Source: Congeria kusceri (Eukaryota; Mollusca; Bivalvia; Myida; Dreissenidae). Taken from it: a stretch of DNA of 64,000 nucleotides. The stretch lies in contig CM051030.1 in the NCBI GenBank assembly GCA_027627225.1, forward strand, positions 1,794,501-1,858,500, written 5' to 3'. Both the position numbers and the translations under genes were made by a program. The notes beneath the pieces were generated by a model. The model was not told the origin of the DNA, made no database searches, and saw nothing but the letters and a program-made list of their open reading frames with translations. Positions 1 to 11,843 of this stretch are shown piece after piece; positions within the stretch are counted from its first letter, which is position 1, and the number at the start of each line of letters is the position of its first letter.

Positions 1-524
1 CTTGACCACTGTTGTAGAAATCAGCTGCGTTTGAATGTTATATATTACATTTTTATTGGTGCCAAAGTAAAATAATATGTATGTGTTTGAAAATTAAAAA
101 CGTTTCTTTGTCACATATTTGGTCTTATGTCGTTGATATATTCCACAGTGGCGTCATCAAAATGTCACATCTTTTTTCAAACGATACGTATTGTATCTGT
201 TTGATTGGGTTGCCTTTGAGTGTGTATATCATTGTTGCTGTTTTTTATTGACGAAGATAGGTTGCACATTTTATATAATAACGATTACCGGGAATCTAGT
301 GTTATTCATATCTTTAGTAATTTTGCATAAACGAACATTGTACATATGCATATATAAAGAAAATTATTTAGTGAAATTTAATGAAACAACAACCTATAAA
401 CCAGTAAGTAAACTGTATCACTTAAAAGAAAAATAATTTCAAACAGTATATCTTGTTTAAACAGATATAAGTATTACAAACGCCGACAAACAACGACCAA
501 GAGTTCTTGAGGAAATTCTCCCGA
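1..524. other. AT-rich intergenic DNA
   Basis: No supported gene. An 81-codon reading frame at 191-436 has no recognisable motif and AT-driven composition, and I reject it. TTTATT hexamers at 52-57 and about 244-249 read as AATAAA on the minus strand and could be polyadenylation signals of the TRIM gene that ends at 819; this is inference. Confidence 0.5.
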
Positions 525-534
525 TGATATCAGC

Positions 535-860
535 CAGTCATTGCCTAAAATACATCTTAACCTTTTCCGCATTAGCCAATCATCGCTTAGAATACACTAA
601 CGTGGCCACATCAGCCAATCATCGCGTCGAATACACTTTAACCTGGCCGCATCAGCACATCATCGCTTAGACATACACTTTAACATGGCCGAATCAGCCA
701 ATCAGAGCTTTGAATACAATATCACATGTCCGCATTAGCCAATCAATGCTTAGAATACATTTTGTCGCAGCAGTCAATCATCGTTTAGAATACACTTTAA
801 CTTGGCCGAATCAGCCAATCATCGCTTAGAATACACTTTAACTTGGCCGCTCAAGGCTCC
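535..860. repeat. 41-bp minisatellite made from the TRIM gene's last codons
   Basis: About eight imperfect copies of a 39-42 bp unit (phase landmarks near 535, 576, 615, 656, 698, 739, 773 and 815). Read on the minus strand each unit resembles the end of the TRIM coding region: codons for GQVKVYSKR, the TGA stop at 821-819 and about 11 bp of 3' UTR. The unit nearest the gene is the real C-terminus and the others lie in the 3' UTR or flank. Copies differ by point changes and small indels, so the array is not recent throughout. Confidence 0.85.
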
Positions 861-2481
861 AAGCCACAGACTTCCGGTTTTATCCACCGCGATACTACAC
901 GGCGAACCTATGGCGGACGTCTGGCAGGTTTGCAGTAAGTCCCCGGATTCAGACAGAATCTGCACGCAGTCTCTTTTGTAGTCCGCGACAAAAAGTAGTC
1001 CCCGGGAGTAACACAAGGACGCGTGACGATACACATTACTCGCGAACGCCGTTTTGAGTTCGCAGTACCTGTCATACACTGCTATCGTCTCCGACAAGTA
1101 GTCCGTCAGATACAAGTTCTGATTATCGTCCAGGGCCAGTTTCCAGGGGTCATTCAAACGAAATCCAAACCGGAAGCCGAGGTTTCGAACGTCCAAATCC
1201 TGCAATTGTTTGCCGCGTATTGAGAACACCGAAACTTTCTTCGCTTCTTTAAAGCAGACGATAAGATTGTCATTTTCGTTAATTACCATGTCGCTTGGCT
1301 CATGCACGAGGTGGAAAAGCACTTTGTGCGCCGGTTTGTTGAGCAGAGTTTTGACGCTCGCCTTGCAGCAAACAACAATGGCGTCTGACGAAGTGGTTGA
1401 TATGGCAACCACAGACTCCTCCATGTCCACGCGCGTTCCCTGCGCACCATCTTTTGTGCATAGCTGAATGAACTTCCTGTACCCCACCCACGCTCTGTTT
1501 TCATCTATTGGACAAATTGTGCTTACGAACTTTTGAAAGTTCAGCGAACATACTTCGATGTAATCCAGTGGCTTTTTCAACGACGTTCTTGTTTGTATCC
1601 TTCCCATCAACGGCTTTATAGACTGAATCAAAGGCTTGTAGTTGATTCGCACTGATTGTACCGGTAAAGATTTGCTGGAGCGTTTCGCTTCTGTAATTGA
1701 TGCTTTTAGATTGTCATATTTGTTTAAAATATCAACATCTCTCAGTCTTTCTGCTATCTGCTTTAAAGTAGAAATTGACACATGAAGAGCTTTCTCATTT
1801 CTTTCGCCGTCGTCGATTTTCTTCCCAAGAGTCGCGATCGCTTTGCTTTCATTTTCTAGAACCTCTCTGATTAACTTCTGTCCATACGCATCAAGTTCCT
1901 CTTTCAGATTCTGAATATGAGCTTGAATGTCTTTCACTGTTTTGTGGGAATCTGCTTCAATAACCGATTTTTCGCGATGACAAGCCTTAACATTATCTCG
2001 GATTTCTCTAAATACGCGTTTAGTGCCGGAGTCTTTCGAAAGCTGCTTCAGCTCGTTGCGTCTGTCTATGGCGGTGACCTGAATGTTTTCACAAATATGG
2101 CTGCCGTGTCGTCCGATGGCGCATCTACCGCAAATAGGCTGTGAGCAGGTCACGCAAAATAGTTCCAGCGTAAACGGACTATGTTCATCACAAACAGTTT
2201 CTTTTGGGGACAGTCCTATCATTTCCTGTTTAACATTCACGATGTAATGTTCGTGCTCCTTGTCTGTTGTCAAATGACCTTTAACGCAATCGCTGCACAA
2301 ATAAACTTTGCACTCGGAACACTTGCAGCTGGGAACGCTGGCTTTGCACACGTCACAACGATCATTCTCTGTCACCGATTGGTCAGTAAATTTGAAATAG
2401 GCGTTGTCTTCGAATCCGTTCACACCATTGGTTGGCAGATTAATCTGACGAAGGCAAAGTTCGCATTTGAACCAGGAATGA
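819..2481 (-). CDS. TRIM-type protein, exon 2 (RING end, B-boxes, coiled coil, NHL-like propeller)
   Basis: Exon 2 of the gene that begins at 4635. The acceptor is TTTTCAG at 2488-2482 and joins exon 1 in phase 2, completing an AGT codon and supplying the last RING pair (CELC). Predicted protein residues: B-box 1 about 251-288; B-box 2 about 306-339, a textbook C-x2-H-x8-C-x2-C-x4-C-x2-C-x4-H-x2-H; a charged heptad-rich coiled coil about 380-460; and a C-terminal beta-propeller about 518-762 with NHL-like strands such as PWKLALDDNQNLYLTD and SPCSIAVDKTGSLWLG. TRIM-NHL-like proteins are usually E3 ubiquitin ligases with substrate binding through the propeller; here that role is inferred from domain order. 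The stop is TGA at 821-819, inside the first minisatellite unit. Confidence 0.9.
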
Positions 2482-4009
2482 CTGAAAATGAGTATGAGGT
2501 ACCAAAATTAATGTAGACAACTTCGCAAGTCTTTTTTAAATTATTAATAAACACAAAATATCAGTTATTGCGTGGACCTCGGAAAAATCTGAATTCCGTG
2601 CAGTTCCTAGCAATCTCCGGAAGTTTAATATTCAACGTGTGTATACATCAGGCCCCGTGTTCACAAAGGATCAATTACAGGATCAGGATCAGTCTTAGCT
2701 GATCTTGATTTTGTAGCTCAACTGAGCGGAATATCAAACATATTTTATTGTTGGAATAACTTTTCTTTTTGATAAAATCACATAATTATTTTTATTTCTT
2801 TTATTAAATTCTTCATATCAGACAGCAAATGTACGTAATTTAAAATCGTTTAATAATATATATTTGACCAAAAATTTAAATTGATCCTGATTTAAGTGAA
2901 CATCATTTTTGAGCCTGATCCTGAAATATTTCGCTCAAGTTCATCTTGAACCTGAAAATCAGGCTCAACTTGTTATGTGAACACGGAGCCAGGATATCTG
3001 CATTATATCATTGTGTCCACCAGGTGTCGCTTCTCGCAACTAACCTGTGTGATTTGCGCTGTGCATGATGGGTAAGCACTATATTCATATGGCGCCAACT
3101 GGAGCATGAGACGCTTCCCTTAAACATTAGCAAAATCGTCATAGAGTCTTGTAGGACGTAACTGGGTGCAAGTAATTCAATCTGTGCATCATTTAATCCA
3201 ATTTGAAAATATAATCCGCCGTTGTTTTCAATAACTAAAAAAGTTTTTATCTCTATTTGCTCACTTGTACGTAGTGTACGAAAGTGAAAGTATAAACTGC
3301 ATGACAAGGCAAGTAAAACGCATTTTATTGCACGAACAGGTATAAACACAATACTTGGAGTGTTTGAAGTTAATAATGATGATATAGTTATCATTATTAA
3401 ACATGGTTTTAATAAGAATATACGGAAATTATCCTTGTCTGGACATCCCCGGACTATATCTCAGTGTGTGTATCAATTAGCCAAATATGGATAGTTATCA
3501 GTTCCCAGTATAGAGAGGTTAGACGAAAGCAGTGACGTAACACTCTATGTATAGAATGACCTTATATTACATATAGTGGAAAATTAGACACCAAAATATC
3601 ACAATTAGTCAAAGTACGCCTAATAATTGAAACGTTTATCATAGGCGGATTTAGAGTGGTGGGCGGAAGATGCTCCCCCACCCCCACCCCCGTAAAATTG
3701 TCTAAAATTCGGTTTTTCAATTCTTGAGACATTCTCTCTCAGGGAATTATAATATAATTTTATCAAATTTTCATATTGAGTCATGTTGCAATGAAGGTTA
3801 GTACCCATAGAGAATATGTTCAAAAAGCATAAATATGATATCGCTCAGTTTAAATGGCATCGTTTTGCAAAATGTCTAGTTTTGACATGTATCAGTTGGT
3901 AGGTTTCTACTTTTCCGCCCTTCTAACTCCAAATCCTTTACTCGCCCCTGTTTATTGTGCGTATATTGGGCCTAGTTACGCCCCTGATACCACATGATAT
4001 AACTATTAC
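2482..4009 (-). other. Intron of the TRIM gene (1528 bp)
   Basis: The donor GTAATA at 4009-4004 follows CCCAG; the acceptor AG is at 2483-2482. Apart from a MITE-like element (2651-2992) it holds AT-rich sequence and a short C-rich stretch near 3675-3690. Reading frames inside it (3008-3394, 3620-3823) show no motif. Confidence 0.8.
2651..2992. mobile_element. MITE-like element with about 19-bp terminal inverted repeats
   Basis: The left end reads GGCCCCGTGTTCACA and the right end, inverted, GGCTCCGTGTTCACA. The interior is about 340 bp and AT-rich with subterminal inverted 'GATCCTGA/TCAGGATC'-like words. There is no coding capacity, so it is non-autonomous. It lies in the TRIM intron 169 bp from the acceptor. 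Superfamily not resolved; target duplication unclear. Confidence 0.65.
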
Positions 4010-4635
4010 CTGGGATGATCTTGGATCCTCATCTCTAGGCAATGCTCACAGAACGTGTGCAGGCATGGCAACAACTTCAGAATCTTGTCCCCCTCACCGC
4101 ACGTCAAACATTTGCTGAGGTCATAATGTACGTCATCAGCTACGTGATAACTGTCGTCCGCTCTCTCGGTCTCCGGAACCGAGCTGATCTTCCGCCATTG
4201 CACGATCGGCACCGCGCGTTCGGTTTGCTGCGCATGCTCATCGTCATCAGTGAACATAACATGTTGCCGTTCCGTTTTACTCCCTAACAGTCTAGCTGTT
4301 TTCAGAGCTAAGTCCTCCGCATCCGTGGTCAGGGAAGCTGAGGTATCTAAATTTAAAGATTTTTCTTCATTATAGCTTCTTGTTTTCACAAAACTCCTGT
4401 GCAGTGATTTCCCTTTGTTAAAGGACGCGCTGATATGGCTAGCCTTCTCATACGGTCTTGAGAATCCGGCATTAAAATGGGTCCAGGCTTTACTCTTCGG
4501 GTCCCTCGGGGGATCGCCGGGAGCGGGGATGAGCAACGCGGGGAGACTTCCGGTACTTGCGACCGAGACGCGTGACGTCGACTTTGTCGTCCCGTAAGAG
4601 GATATCCGGCCGCCCGGGGAAATCACGTGCTCCAT
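4010..4635 (-). CDS. TRIM-type protein, exon 1 (N-terminal extension and RING start)
   Basis: First coding exon: ATG at 4635, donor after 4010, 208 codons plus 2 nt. The full predicted protein is 762 aa. The first ~165 residues are a low-complexity Ser/Thr/Arg-rich tail, unusual because TRIM proteins normally start near the RING. The RING begins at C176 (C-x2-C at CLTC, then CLHTFCEHC) and its last C-x2-C pair is coded across the splice in exon 2, giving a C3HC4 pattern. The intron therefore splits the zinc-binding domain. Likely a cytoplasmic E3 ubiquitin ligase; the substrate cannot be named. The start is the first ATG of a long open frame; an upstream non-coding exon cannot be excluded. 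Confidence 0.85.
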
Positions 4636-6065
4636 GACCGGAAGTAGAGACTCCTAGCGGTGGTGAAAGATGTCAGAGAGCCGGAAAAGGAGATAAATCC
4701 ACATTATAACGGTACACAATGTACATGTACATAAAATGAGAGTGGTCAAATATAAATCGAAATTAGCAGTTTAGGTCCCTTAATTAAATGTTACACTAAT
4801 AGTTATCGCCCATTTCCAGAAAAATAAAAGGATATTAACTTTATTAAGAGCTTGTTACCAGTTGAGATTGTACTAAATTATTACATTTCATTTTGAAAGC
4901 TGCGCGTTTGGTTTTAATAACTTTTACGTGATAGTTTTCGGGGGAAAACGCAGACTCAGGCAACAAATATGCTGTCTAGTGATCTAAGCGATGTAAATAC
5001 ACTTACCTGATATTCAGAATCCAGCTTCCGTTCCTTATGTTGTATTTTATTTGACTTTTGTTTTCCGAAAACATTGAGAAAGCGACCGTCGGTAAGAAAA
5101 CGTTGTATGCGTTTAGAATTTCACTGAACGCGAATCAGATAACGTGATTTCGGTATTAAAACAATACACGGGTCTTCACGGTTGAATCCACACTTCAGTC
5201 AATACTAGGTTATGAAAGCATGCGTAATGATTAACCATACAATGAACAATGGTAGAAATTAGTTCAAGGATTCCTTTCAGACGTATTTCTTCTCCTGTAC
5301 AAGGTCAAATTCCGTTTGACATGTATAACAAGGGTAGTAATCGATGCGCACGCATCTACATGTTGACAAACTGCGATCTCTCTATTAATTATGATTGTCA
5401 TGGATTATCTAGAAATAGAAGACAGATATGTAAAAGTTTGAGAGCGCAGAATACGAAGGTCTTACCCCCAAGTCCTATGATGATCCATGAAAATCGTTGT
5501 TAATCGACACTCGACAGTTCGCAGCATGTCAACTTTGTAATCGCCAATGGAAATTTGGATTGCGTGCGCATCGATTACCACCCGTTTATAATCAGGTAAC
5601 AATAAAGCTCCTCAGTTAAAAAATAAGCAAATTTCTTAGATCTACAATTATAAAATTGCTTATTGTATTTTAGCTTTTTATATGAAGTTTATTTTGTGTC
5701 AAACGCTTTTAATATGAAAAAGAATTAAATCTTATTTGACCATTATTTAAATATAAAATTCTGTTTTCAGATACAACAGTTTATTTAAAATTTTACTTTA
5801 TTATAACTTTAGTTCATTTTTTCCTCTGAAACGCTTTTAACCAGGAAAAGAATCAAAAGATGCTTCTTATTTGGCCATTATTCAAATATAAAATACTGTT
5901 TTTACGTAAAAGTTATTTAAAATTTTAATTATAACTTAAGTTAAAATTGTACTCTAGTTTGTTCTAATCGTTTATTTCGTTTATTTGGACGTTGTAAGTG
6001 CATTTTACATTGAACATATCATGGTCTAAAGTAAAAAAAAAAGCTGGAAAAATAACATTTTTCTT
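4636..6065. other. TRIM upstream region
   Basis: No gene seen. AT-rich, with the 84-codon frame at 5249-5503 lacking any motif. It should contain the promoter of the minus-strand TRIM gene just above 4635, but I see no clear TATA box. An imperfect duplication sits at 5690-5945. Confidence 0.45.
5690..5945. repeat. Imperfect direct duplication, ~125-bp unit
   Basis: Two diverged copies share AAACGCTTTTAA, then GACCATTATT/GGCCATTATT, then AAATATAAAAT and TTTAAAATTTTA in the same order. No coding content. Confidence 0.6.
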
Positions 6066-6066
6066 C

Positions 6067-6073
6067 AAAAAAA
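6067..6073 (-). terminator. Pol III T-run terminator for tRNA-Thr
   Basis: Seven T on the minus strand start 7 bp after the tRNA 3' end, as expected for RNA polymerase III termination. Confidence 0.75.
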
Positions 6074-6079
6074 CTCATT

Positions 6080-6150
6080 GCCTCCAGTGAGGTTTGAACT
6101 CACGACCCCTGGTTTACGAGACCAGTGCTCTACCACTGAGCTATAGAGGC
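6080..6150 (-). tRNA. tRNA-Thr (anticodon CGT)
   Basis: A 71-nt cloverleaf on the minus strand. The acceptor GCCTCTA pairs with TGGAGGC (one G-T). The D arm is GCTC-loop-GAGC, the anticodon stem CTGGT/ACCAG closes loop CTCGTAA (anticodon CGT, ACG codons), and the T arm GTGAG/CTCAC closes TTCAAAC. A and B boxes are intact, there is no intron, and a T7 terminator follows. Unlike the other tRNA-like stretches in this window it has no SINE body attached, so I read it as a true gene. Confidence 0.9.
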
Positions 6151-6315
6151 TCGCGAAAGACGCACCGGAAAAAAGCAATACTAATACAATATTTGTCTTC
6201 ATGTACAGATTTTAGAAGTCCGTTCTAGTATTTTATACATTAACAATTGACGTTGCTCATGCTGCATGTATTTTGCTCTTGTTATTGTTGATGATCTTTT
6301 TATTGTTACTGTTGT

Positions 6316-6539
6316 TGTAGTTATGGAAGTGGTGGTGGCAGTAGTGGCAGTAGTAGCAGTAGTAGCAGTAGTAGCAGTAGTAGTAGTAGGAGTAGTAGTA
6401 GCAGTAGCAGTAGCAGTAGCAGTAGCAGTAGCAGTAGCAGTAGTAGCAGTAGCAGTAGTAGTAGTAGTAGTAGTAGTAGTAGCAGTAGCAGTAGTAGTAG
6501 TAGTAGTAGTAGTAGTTAGTAGTAGTTAGTAGTAGTAGT

Positions 6540-6590
<51 letters not shown>

Positions 6591-6593
6591 CAA

Positions 6594-6665
<72 letters not shown>

Positions 6666-6910
6666 CAGTAGTAGTAGCAGCAGCAGTAGTAGTATTAGTA
6701 GAGCAGTAGTAGCAGTAGTAGTATAAGTAGTAGTAGTAGTACTAGTAGCGGTAGTAGTAGTAGTAGTGGAAGCAATAGTAGCAGCAGCAGTAACAACAGT
6801 AGTAGTAGTAGTAGTGGTAGCAATGGTAGCAGTAGCAGCAGCAGCAATAACAACTGTAGTAGTAGTGGTATTGGTAGCAATGGTAGCAGTAGAAGCAGCA
6901 GTAGCAACAG

Positions 6911-6949
<39 letters not shown>

Positions 6950-9211
6950 ATAGTAGTAGTAGCAGTAGCAGCAGCAGTAGTAGTAGTAGTATAAGTAGTA
7001 GTAGTACTAGTAGCGGTAGTAGTAGTAGTAGTGGAAGCAATAGTAGCAGTAGAAGCAGCAGCAGTAACAACAGTAGTAGTAGTAGTAGTGGTAGCAATGG
7101 TAGCAGTAGCAGCAGCAGCAATAACAACTGTAGTAGTAGTGGTATTGGTAGCAATGGTAGCAGTAGAAGCAGCAGTAGCAACAGTAGTAGTAGTAGTAGT
7201 GGTAGCAATTGTAGCAGAAGCAGCAGCAGCAGTAACAACAGTAGTAGTAGTAGTGGTAGCGATGGTAGCAGTAGCAGCAACAGCAATAACAACAGTAGTA
7301 GTAGTAGTAGCAATGGTAGCAGTAGCAGCAGCAGCAGTAGCAACAGTAGTAGTAGTAGTAGTGGTAGTAATGGTAACCGTAGCAGCAGTAATAACAGTAG
7401 TAGTGGTAGTGTAGCAATGGTAGAAGTAGCAGCAGCAGCAGTAACAACAGTAGTAGTAGTAGTAGTAGCAATGGTAGCAGTAGCAGCAGCAGCAGTAACA
7501 ACAGTAGTAACAACAGTAGTAGTAGGTAGAAATGGTAGCAGTAGCAGCAGCAGCAGTAACAACAGTAGTAGTAGCAGTGGTAGCAATGGAAGCAGTAGCA
7601 GCAGCAGCAGTAACAACAGTAGTAGTAGTAGTCGTAGCAATGGTAGCAGTAGCAGCAGCAGCTGTAAGAACAGTAATAGTAGTAGTGGTAGTAGTAGTGG
7701 TAGCAATGGTAGCAGTAGCAGTAGCAGCAGTAACAACAGTAGTAGTAGTAGTGGTAGCAATGGTAGCAGTAGCAGCAGCAGCAGTAACAACAGTAGTAGT
7801 AGTAGTGGTAGCAATGGTAGCAGTAGCAGCAGCAGCAGTAACAACAGTAGTAGTAGTAGTGGTAGCAATGGTAGCAGTAGCAGCAGCAGCAGTAACAACA
7901 GTAGTAGTAGTGGTGGTAGCAATGGTAGCAGTAGCAGCAGCAGCAGTAACAACAGTAGTAGTAGTAGTGGTAGCAATGGTAGCAGTAGCAGCAGCAGCAG
8001 TAACAACAGTAGTAGTAGTAGTGGTAGCAATTGTAACAGTAGCAGCAGCAGCAGTAACAGCAGTTGTAGTAGCAGTAGTAGCAATGGTAGCAGTAGCAGC
8101 AGCAGCAGTAACAACAGTAGTAGTAGTAGTGGTAGCAATGGTAGCAGTAGCAGCAGCAGCAGCAGTAACAACAGTAGTCATAGTAGTAGAAGTAGCAGTA
8201 GTTGCAGTGGTAGCGATGGCAGCAATAGCAGCAGAAGCAGTAACAACAGTAATAGTGGTAGTGGTTGCAATGGTAGCAGTAACAACAGTAGTAGTAGTAG
8301 TGGTAGCAATGGTAACAGTAGCAGCAGCAGCAGTAGTAGTAGTGGTAGCATTGGTAGCAGTAGCAGCAGCAGCAGCAGTAACAACAGTAGTATTAGTAGT
8401 GGTAGCAATGGTAGCAGTAGCAGCACCAGTAGTAGTAGTGGTAGCAATGGTAGCAGTAGCAGCAGCAGTAGTAGTAGTGGTAGCAATGGTAGCAGTAGCA
8501 GCAGCAGTAGTAGTAGTGGTAGCATTGGTAGCAGTAGAAGCAGCAGCAGTAACAACAGTAGTAGAAGTAGTGGTAGAAATGGTAGCAGTAGCATCAGTAA
8601 CAACAGTAGTAGTAGTAGTGGTAGCAATGTTAGCAGTAGCAGCAGCAACAGTAACAACAGTAGTAGTAGTAGTGGTAGCAATGGTAGCAGTAGCAGCAGC
8701 AGCAGTAACAACAGTAGTAGTAGTAGTAGTAGTAGCAATAGTAACAGTAGTAGCAGCAGCAGTAACAACATTAGTAGTAGTAGTGGTAGCAACGGTAGAC
8801 GTAGCAGCAGCAGCAGTAAGAACAGTAATAATAGTAGTGGTAGTAGTAGTGGTAGCATTGGTAGCAGTAGCAGCAGCAGCAGTAACAACAGTAGTAATAG
8901 TAGTGGTAGCAATTGTAGCAGTAGCAGCAGTAACAACAGTAGTAGTAGCAGTAGTAGCAATGGTAGCAGTAGCAGCAGCAGCAGTAACAACAGTAGTAGT
9001 AGTAGTGGTAGCAATGGTAGCAGTAGCAGCAGTAACAACAGTGGTAGTAAGAGTAGCAGTGGTTTTAGTAGTGGTAGCAGTAGCAGCAGCAGCAGTAACA
9101 ACAGTAGTAGTAGTGGTGGTAGCAATGGTAGCAGTAGCAGCAGCAGCAGTAACAACAGTAGTAGAAGTAGTGGTAGCAAATGGTAGCAGTAGCAGCAGCA
9201 GCAGTAACAAC

Positions 9212-9251
<40 letters not shown>

Positions 9252-9427
9252 ATAGTAGTAGTGGTAGCAATGGTAACAGTAGCAGCAGCAGCAGTAACAA
9301 CAGTAGTAGTAGTAGTGGTAGCAATGGTAGCAGTAGCAGTAACCACAGTAGTACTAATAGTAGTAGTAGTGGTAGCAGTAGCAGCAGCAGCAGTAACAAC
9401 AGTAGTAACAACAGTAGTAGTAACAAC

Positions 9428-9483
<56 letters not shown>

Positions 9484-9490
9484 CAATAGG
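6316..9490. repeat. 3.1-kb (AGT/AGC)n array with a 54-bp higher-order unit
   Basis: The edges (about 6316-6960 and 9200-9490) are nearly pure AGT/AGC triplets. The middle (about 7000-9200) is made of a longer unit of 18 triplets: GGT AGC AAT GGT AGC AGT, then four AGC, AGT AAC AAC and AGT repeats. It recurs dozens of times with deletions, and runs almost unchanged through about 7740-8030. All indels are multiples of three over long stretches, leaving several frames stop-free on both strands (Ser/Gly/Asn, Val/Ala, Leu/Pro or Thr/Ala-rich). No start context, splice site or non-repeat domain supports a gene. Confidence 0.9.
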
Positions 9491-9705
9491 AGGAGTTTCA
9501 ATGTCCTTTATATAACATCAAACAAAGCACCACCTAGCCAGTAATTTCACTGAACCTAACAAAAACTTACAAGGTTTCCTGATCATCTAGCGGATTGTAG
9601 CGGATTTGTGACCTAGTGGTATCTAAATGCACTGGCTTCACAACCAAAAGTCTTTACGGAAACTAACAAGGTTCCCTGATCATCAACTTTCAATTAATTA
9701 ACATA

Positions 9706-10474
9706 ACAAGAGCCGTCTCAGGGCAGTGCACTTGACTATTCAAACCGCTTTGTCACAGTTATGGGCCTTTGTCTGTGAAAAAAGGGCATAATTCTGCTAA
9801 AGTACTGGTAACAGTTATGGGCCTTGGCCAGTGACCTTACATAATGACCCAAAAGACATGTGTGAAGTTTCAACTGAAGATCTGTTGTAGTTACAGAGAT
9901 ATGAACTTTTTGCACACAAACCTTAACCTGATTTTGTTTGTTTGTTTAGATTTTTCGCCGTTTTTAACAGTATTTTAGTCATATCATGGCGGTCAGTTAA
10001 CCTACTCACACTTTTCCTGGGCAAGCTCAGCCGATCTATTTGGTTTGCAAGTACTAAGTTCATATACTTACGCCAGTAACTGACAACTGCCCTACTTGAA
10101 TCAGAGGTAGGGGAGAATGGCCGTAGAAATAATTTCATGACCAATCCCTACACAAGTTACGTGGCCCGGCTGGGATTCGAACTCGCGATCCCCAGATTGA
10201 CAGTCCAGCGCTCTACCAACTGAGCTAGCCCGGCCCGGCTATTTGTTAAGTACAAAAAGGGTCATAATTCTGCTAAATAGCAAGTCAGAGTCATGGGCCT
10301 TGGCCAGTGATCTTTCATAATGACCCCGAAGACAAGTGTGAAGTTATAATTGAATATCTGTAGTAGTTACAGAGATATGCACTTGTTGCACGCAAACCTT
10401 AACCAGAGCATTACGCCGACGACGACGGACGGGTGAGTAGTATTGACTATTCGGAGAAAAGTCGAGCTAAAAAA
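9706..10474. mobile_element. Non-autonomous repeat with internal ~180-bp units, copy 1 (split by a SINE)
   Basis: Starts with ACAAGAGCCGTCTCAGGGCAG and ends near AAAGTCGAGCTAAAAA. Internal units contain TTATGGGCCTTGGCCAGTGA, CATAATGACC and a 'ttacagagatatg...cttgttgcacgcaaacctt' stretch. CTTGACTATTC near the left end is loosely inverted at the right end as GTCGAGCT. Copy 2 at 34284-34887 is uninterrupted and shows the SINE at 9936-10237 as an insertion. No coding capacity. Confidence 0.7.
9936..10237 (-). mobile_element. tRNA-derived SINE, copy 1
   Basis: On the minus strand the head at about 10237 has a tRNA-like A box (TAGCTCAGTTGG) and B box (GAGTTCGAATCCC). A conserved body follows, with TCAGTTACTGGCGTAAGTAT and ACTGACCGCCATGATATGAC on the same strand, then an (ACAA)n-rich tail at about 9936. 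The head cannot fold a good T arm, so it is not a working tRNA. It is inserted inside copy 1 of the ~180-bp-unit repeat. The same family occurs at 15222-15477 and 44478-44764. Confidence 0.85.
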
Positions 10475-11843
10475 ACAGTTACTACTGAATGACTTAAGCA
10501 CTATATTCTAAAACTACTTAATGCTCTGAAATAACCTTCCAATTTTATTTAATGCATTATGCATATTTAAAAATATATAACTTACTTGGGAACGATGAGG
10601 GCTGTTTCTGTATTGTTTACTAGGGCAAATTTACAACGAAGGGAGGTAATTGATTCATTTGTCATTTAAGAAAAGGGAAACAACTATTTCGACTAAATAT
10701 CAAATAACCAGTTCGTCAATTCTACTTATTTGACAAAATATTTGTGATTATATGCCAAGCTAGATCTGCATACGATATTGAAAGTTGTAATTAATATTAA
10801 ATATAATGCATTCCGATAATTTCCAATTTCGACTGAGTGTTTGTTTTGACATAAAAAGTAGACTGTTTATATATTTAACATGATATTGGTATATTTGCAG
10901 AAACAGAGTAGGCTTGCAGCGGATATGGATTTTGAGATCCGCCCAACCAAATTTAATGTTGAATAGAGCATGCATTCATGATAGAAAAAAGACTGGTATA
11001 TATTTAAAGGATTTATTGCATAGTATACAGTAACAATAACATACACATGAGACTTCATAACACAGTTTTTTATTACCGTAACATAAATACAACACTACTA
11101 TATACGTCCGCCGACATGACAGTAAAACCTAGGAATAATGGACCCTAGAAGCCAGCGTCAACGGTTTATTGTATGTGTAATAGATTGATGCGTAGTAAGT
11201 TATTGTCTTTATATACCGATTTTCAATGCTTTTGATGGTGATGATGATGTGGTACTAAATACTTCAATAGATCACAGCAACCGTCGTCCATTAATATATG
11301 ACATCACTGATCTATAAATAAACGACTGCAATGCACATGTCTTTGCGTAACTTAGCATCTAACCCACTACGAATTTGATCCGCAACGACTTTCGGTACAG
11401 TTGTGACAACCACAGTCCGCATTACGTCACCATCAAAACTTCAATCTGTAGTACATACGTCAAAATGCACCGTTTTCATCAATTTTTCATAGCACTGGCA
11501 TCATAATCGGCATTACGTCACCATCAAAACTGATGTCACGGTAATTACACACGTCACGAGGATCGCGTCGATCTGACACTAAGAACAGTGAAATGAAACG
11601 TCTTCAGCACTTTCTCCTAATGCTTTACTGGCTCTTATGCTTCGAAAAACGTTGATTTTATTTGAAGGCAGATATAATATCAAAAATTCTACGGATATTC
11701 AGCGACGTCGTAAACATTTTCTTCCACCGCACGCTGAATACGGCGAAATGGAGCATTTTCATCGTCTCTTTCTAGTCCAGATCATGTATTGGTGTGAATC
11801 ACAAAGCGTTCATTTTGTTGAAGGCAGATATTTATGATTTTTA
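10475..11843. other. Region downstream of Mox A
   Basis: No gene supported. AT-rich. Two segments near 11400-11420 and 11505-11530 share 'cgcattacgtcaccatcaaaact', a small local duplication. Probably includes the Mox A 3' UTR just below 11844. Confidence 0.45.

Noticed and set aside
191..436. 81-codon frame at the window start
   Set aside because: AT-driven composition with no domain or gene context.
6266..9544. Very long open frames (up to about 900 codons) on both strands
   Set aside because: All are made of triplet repeats with no non-repeat domain, no splice sites and mutually overlapping frames; openness follows from the triplet structure.
10160..10237. tRNA gene on the minus strand
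   Set aside because: It has A and B boxes but a poor T arm and acceptor pairing, and continues into a SINE body shared with two other loci.
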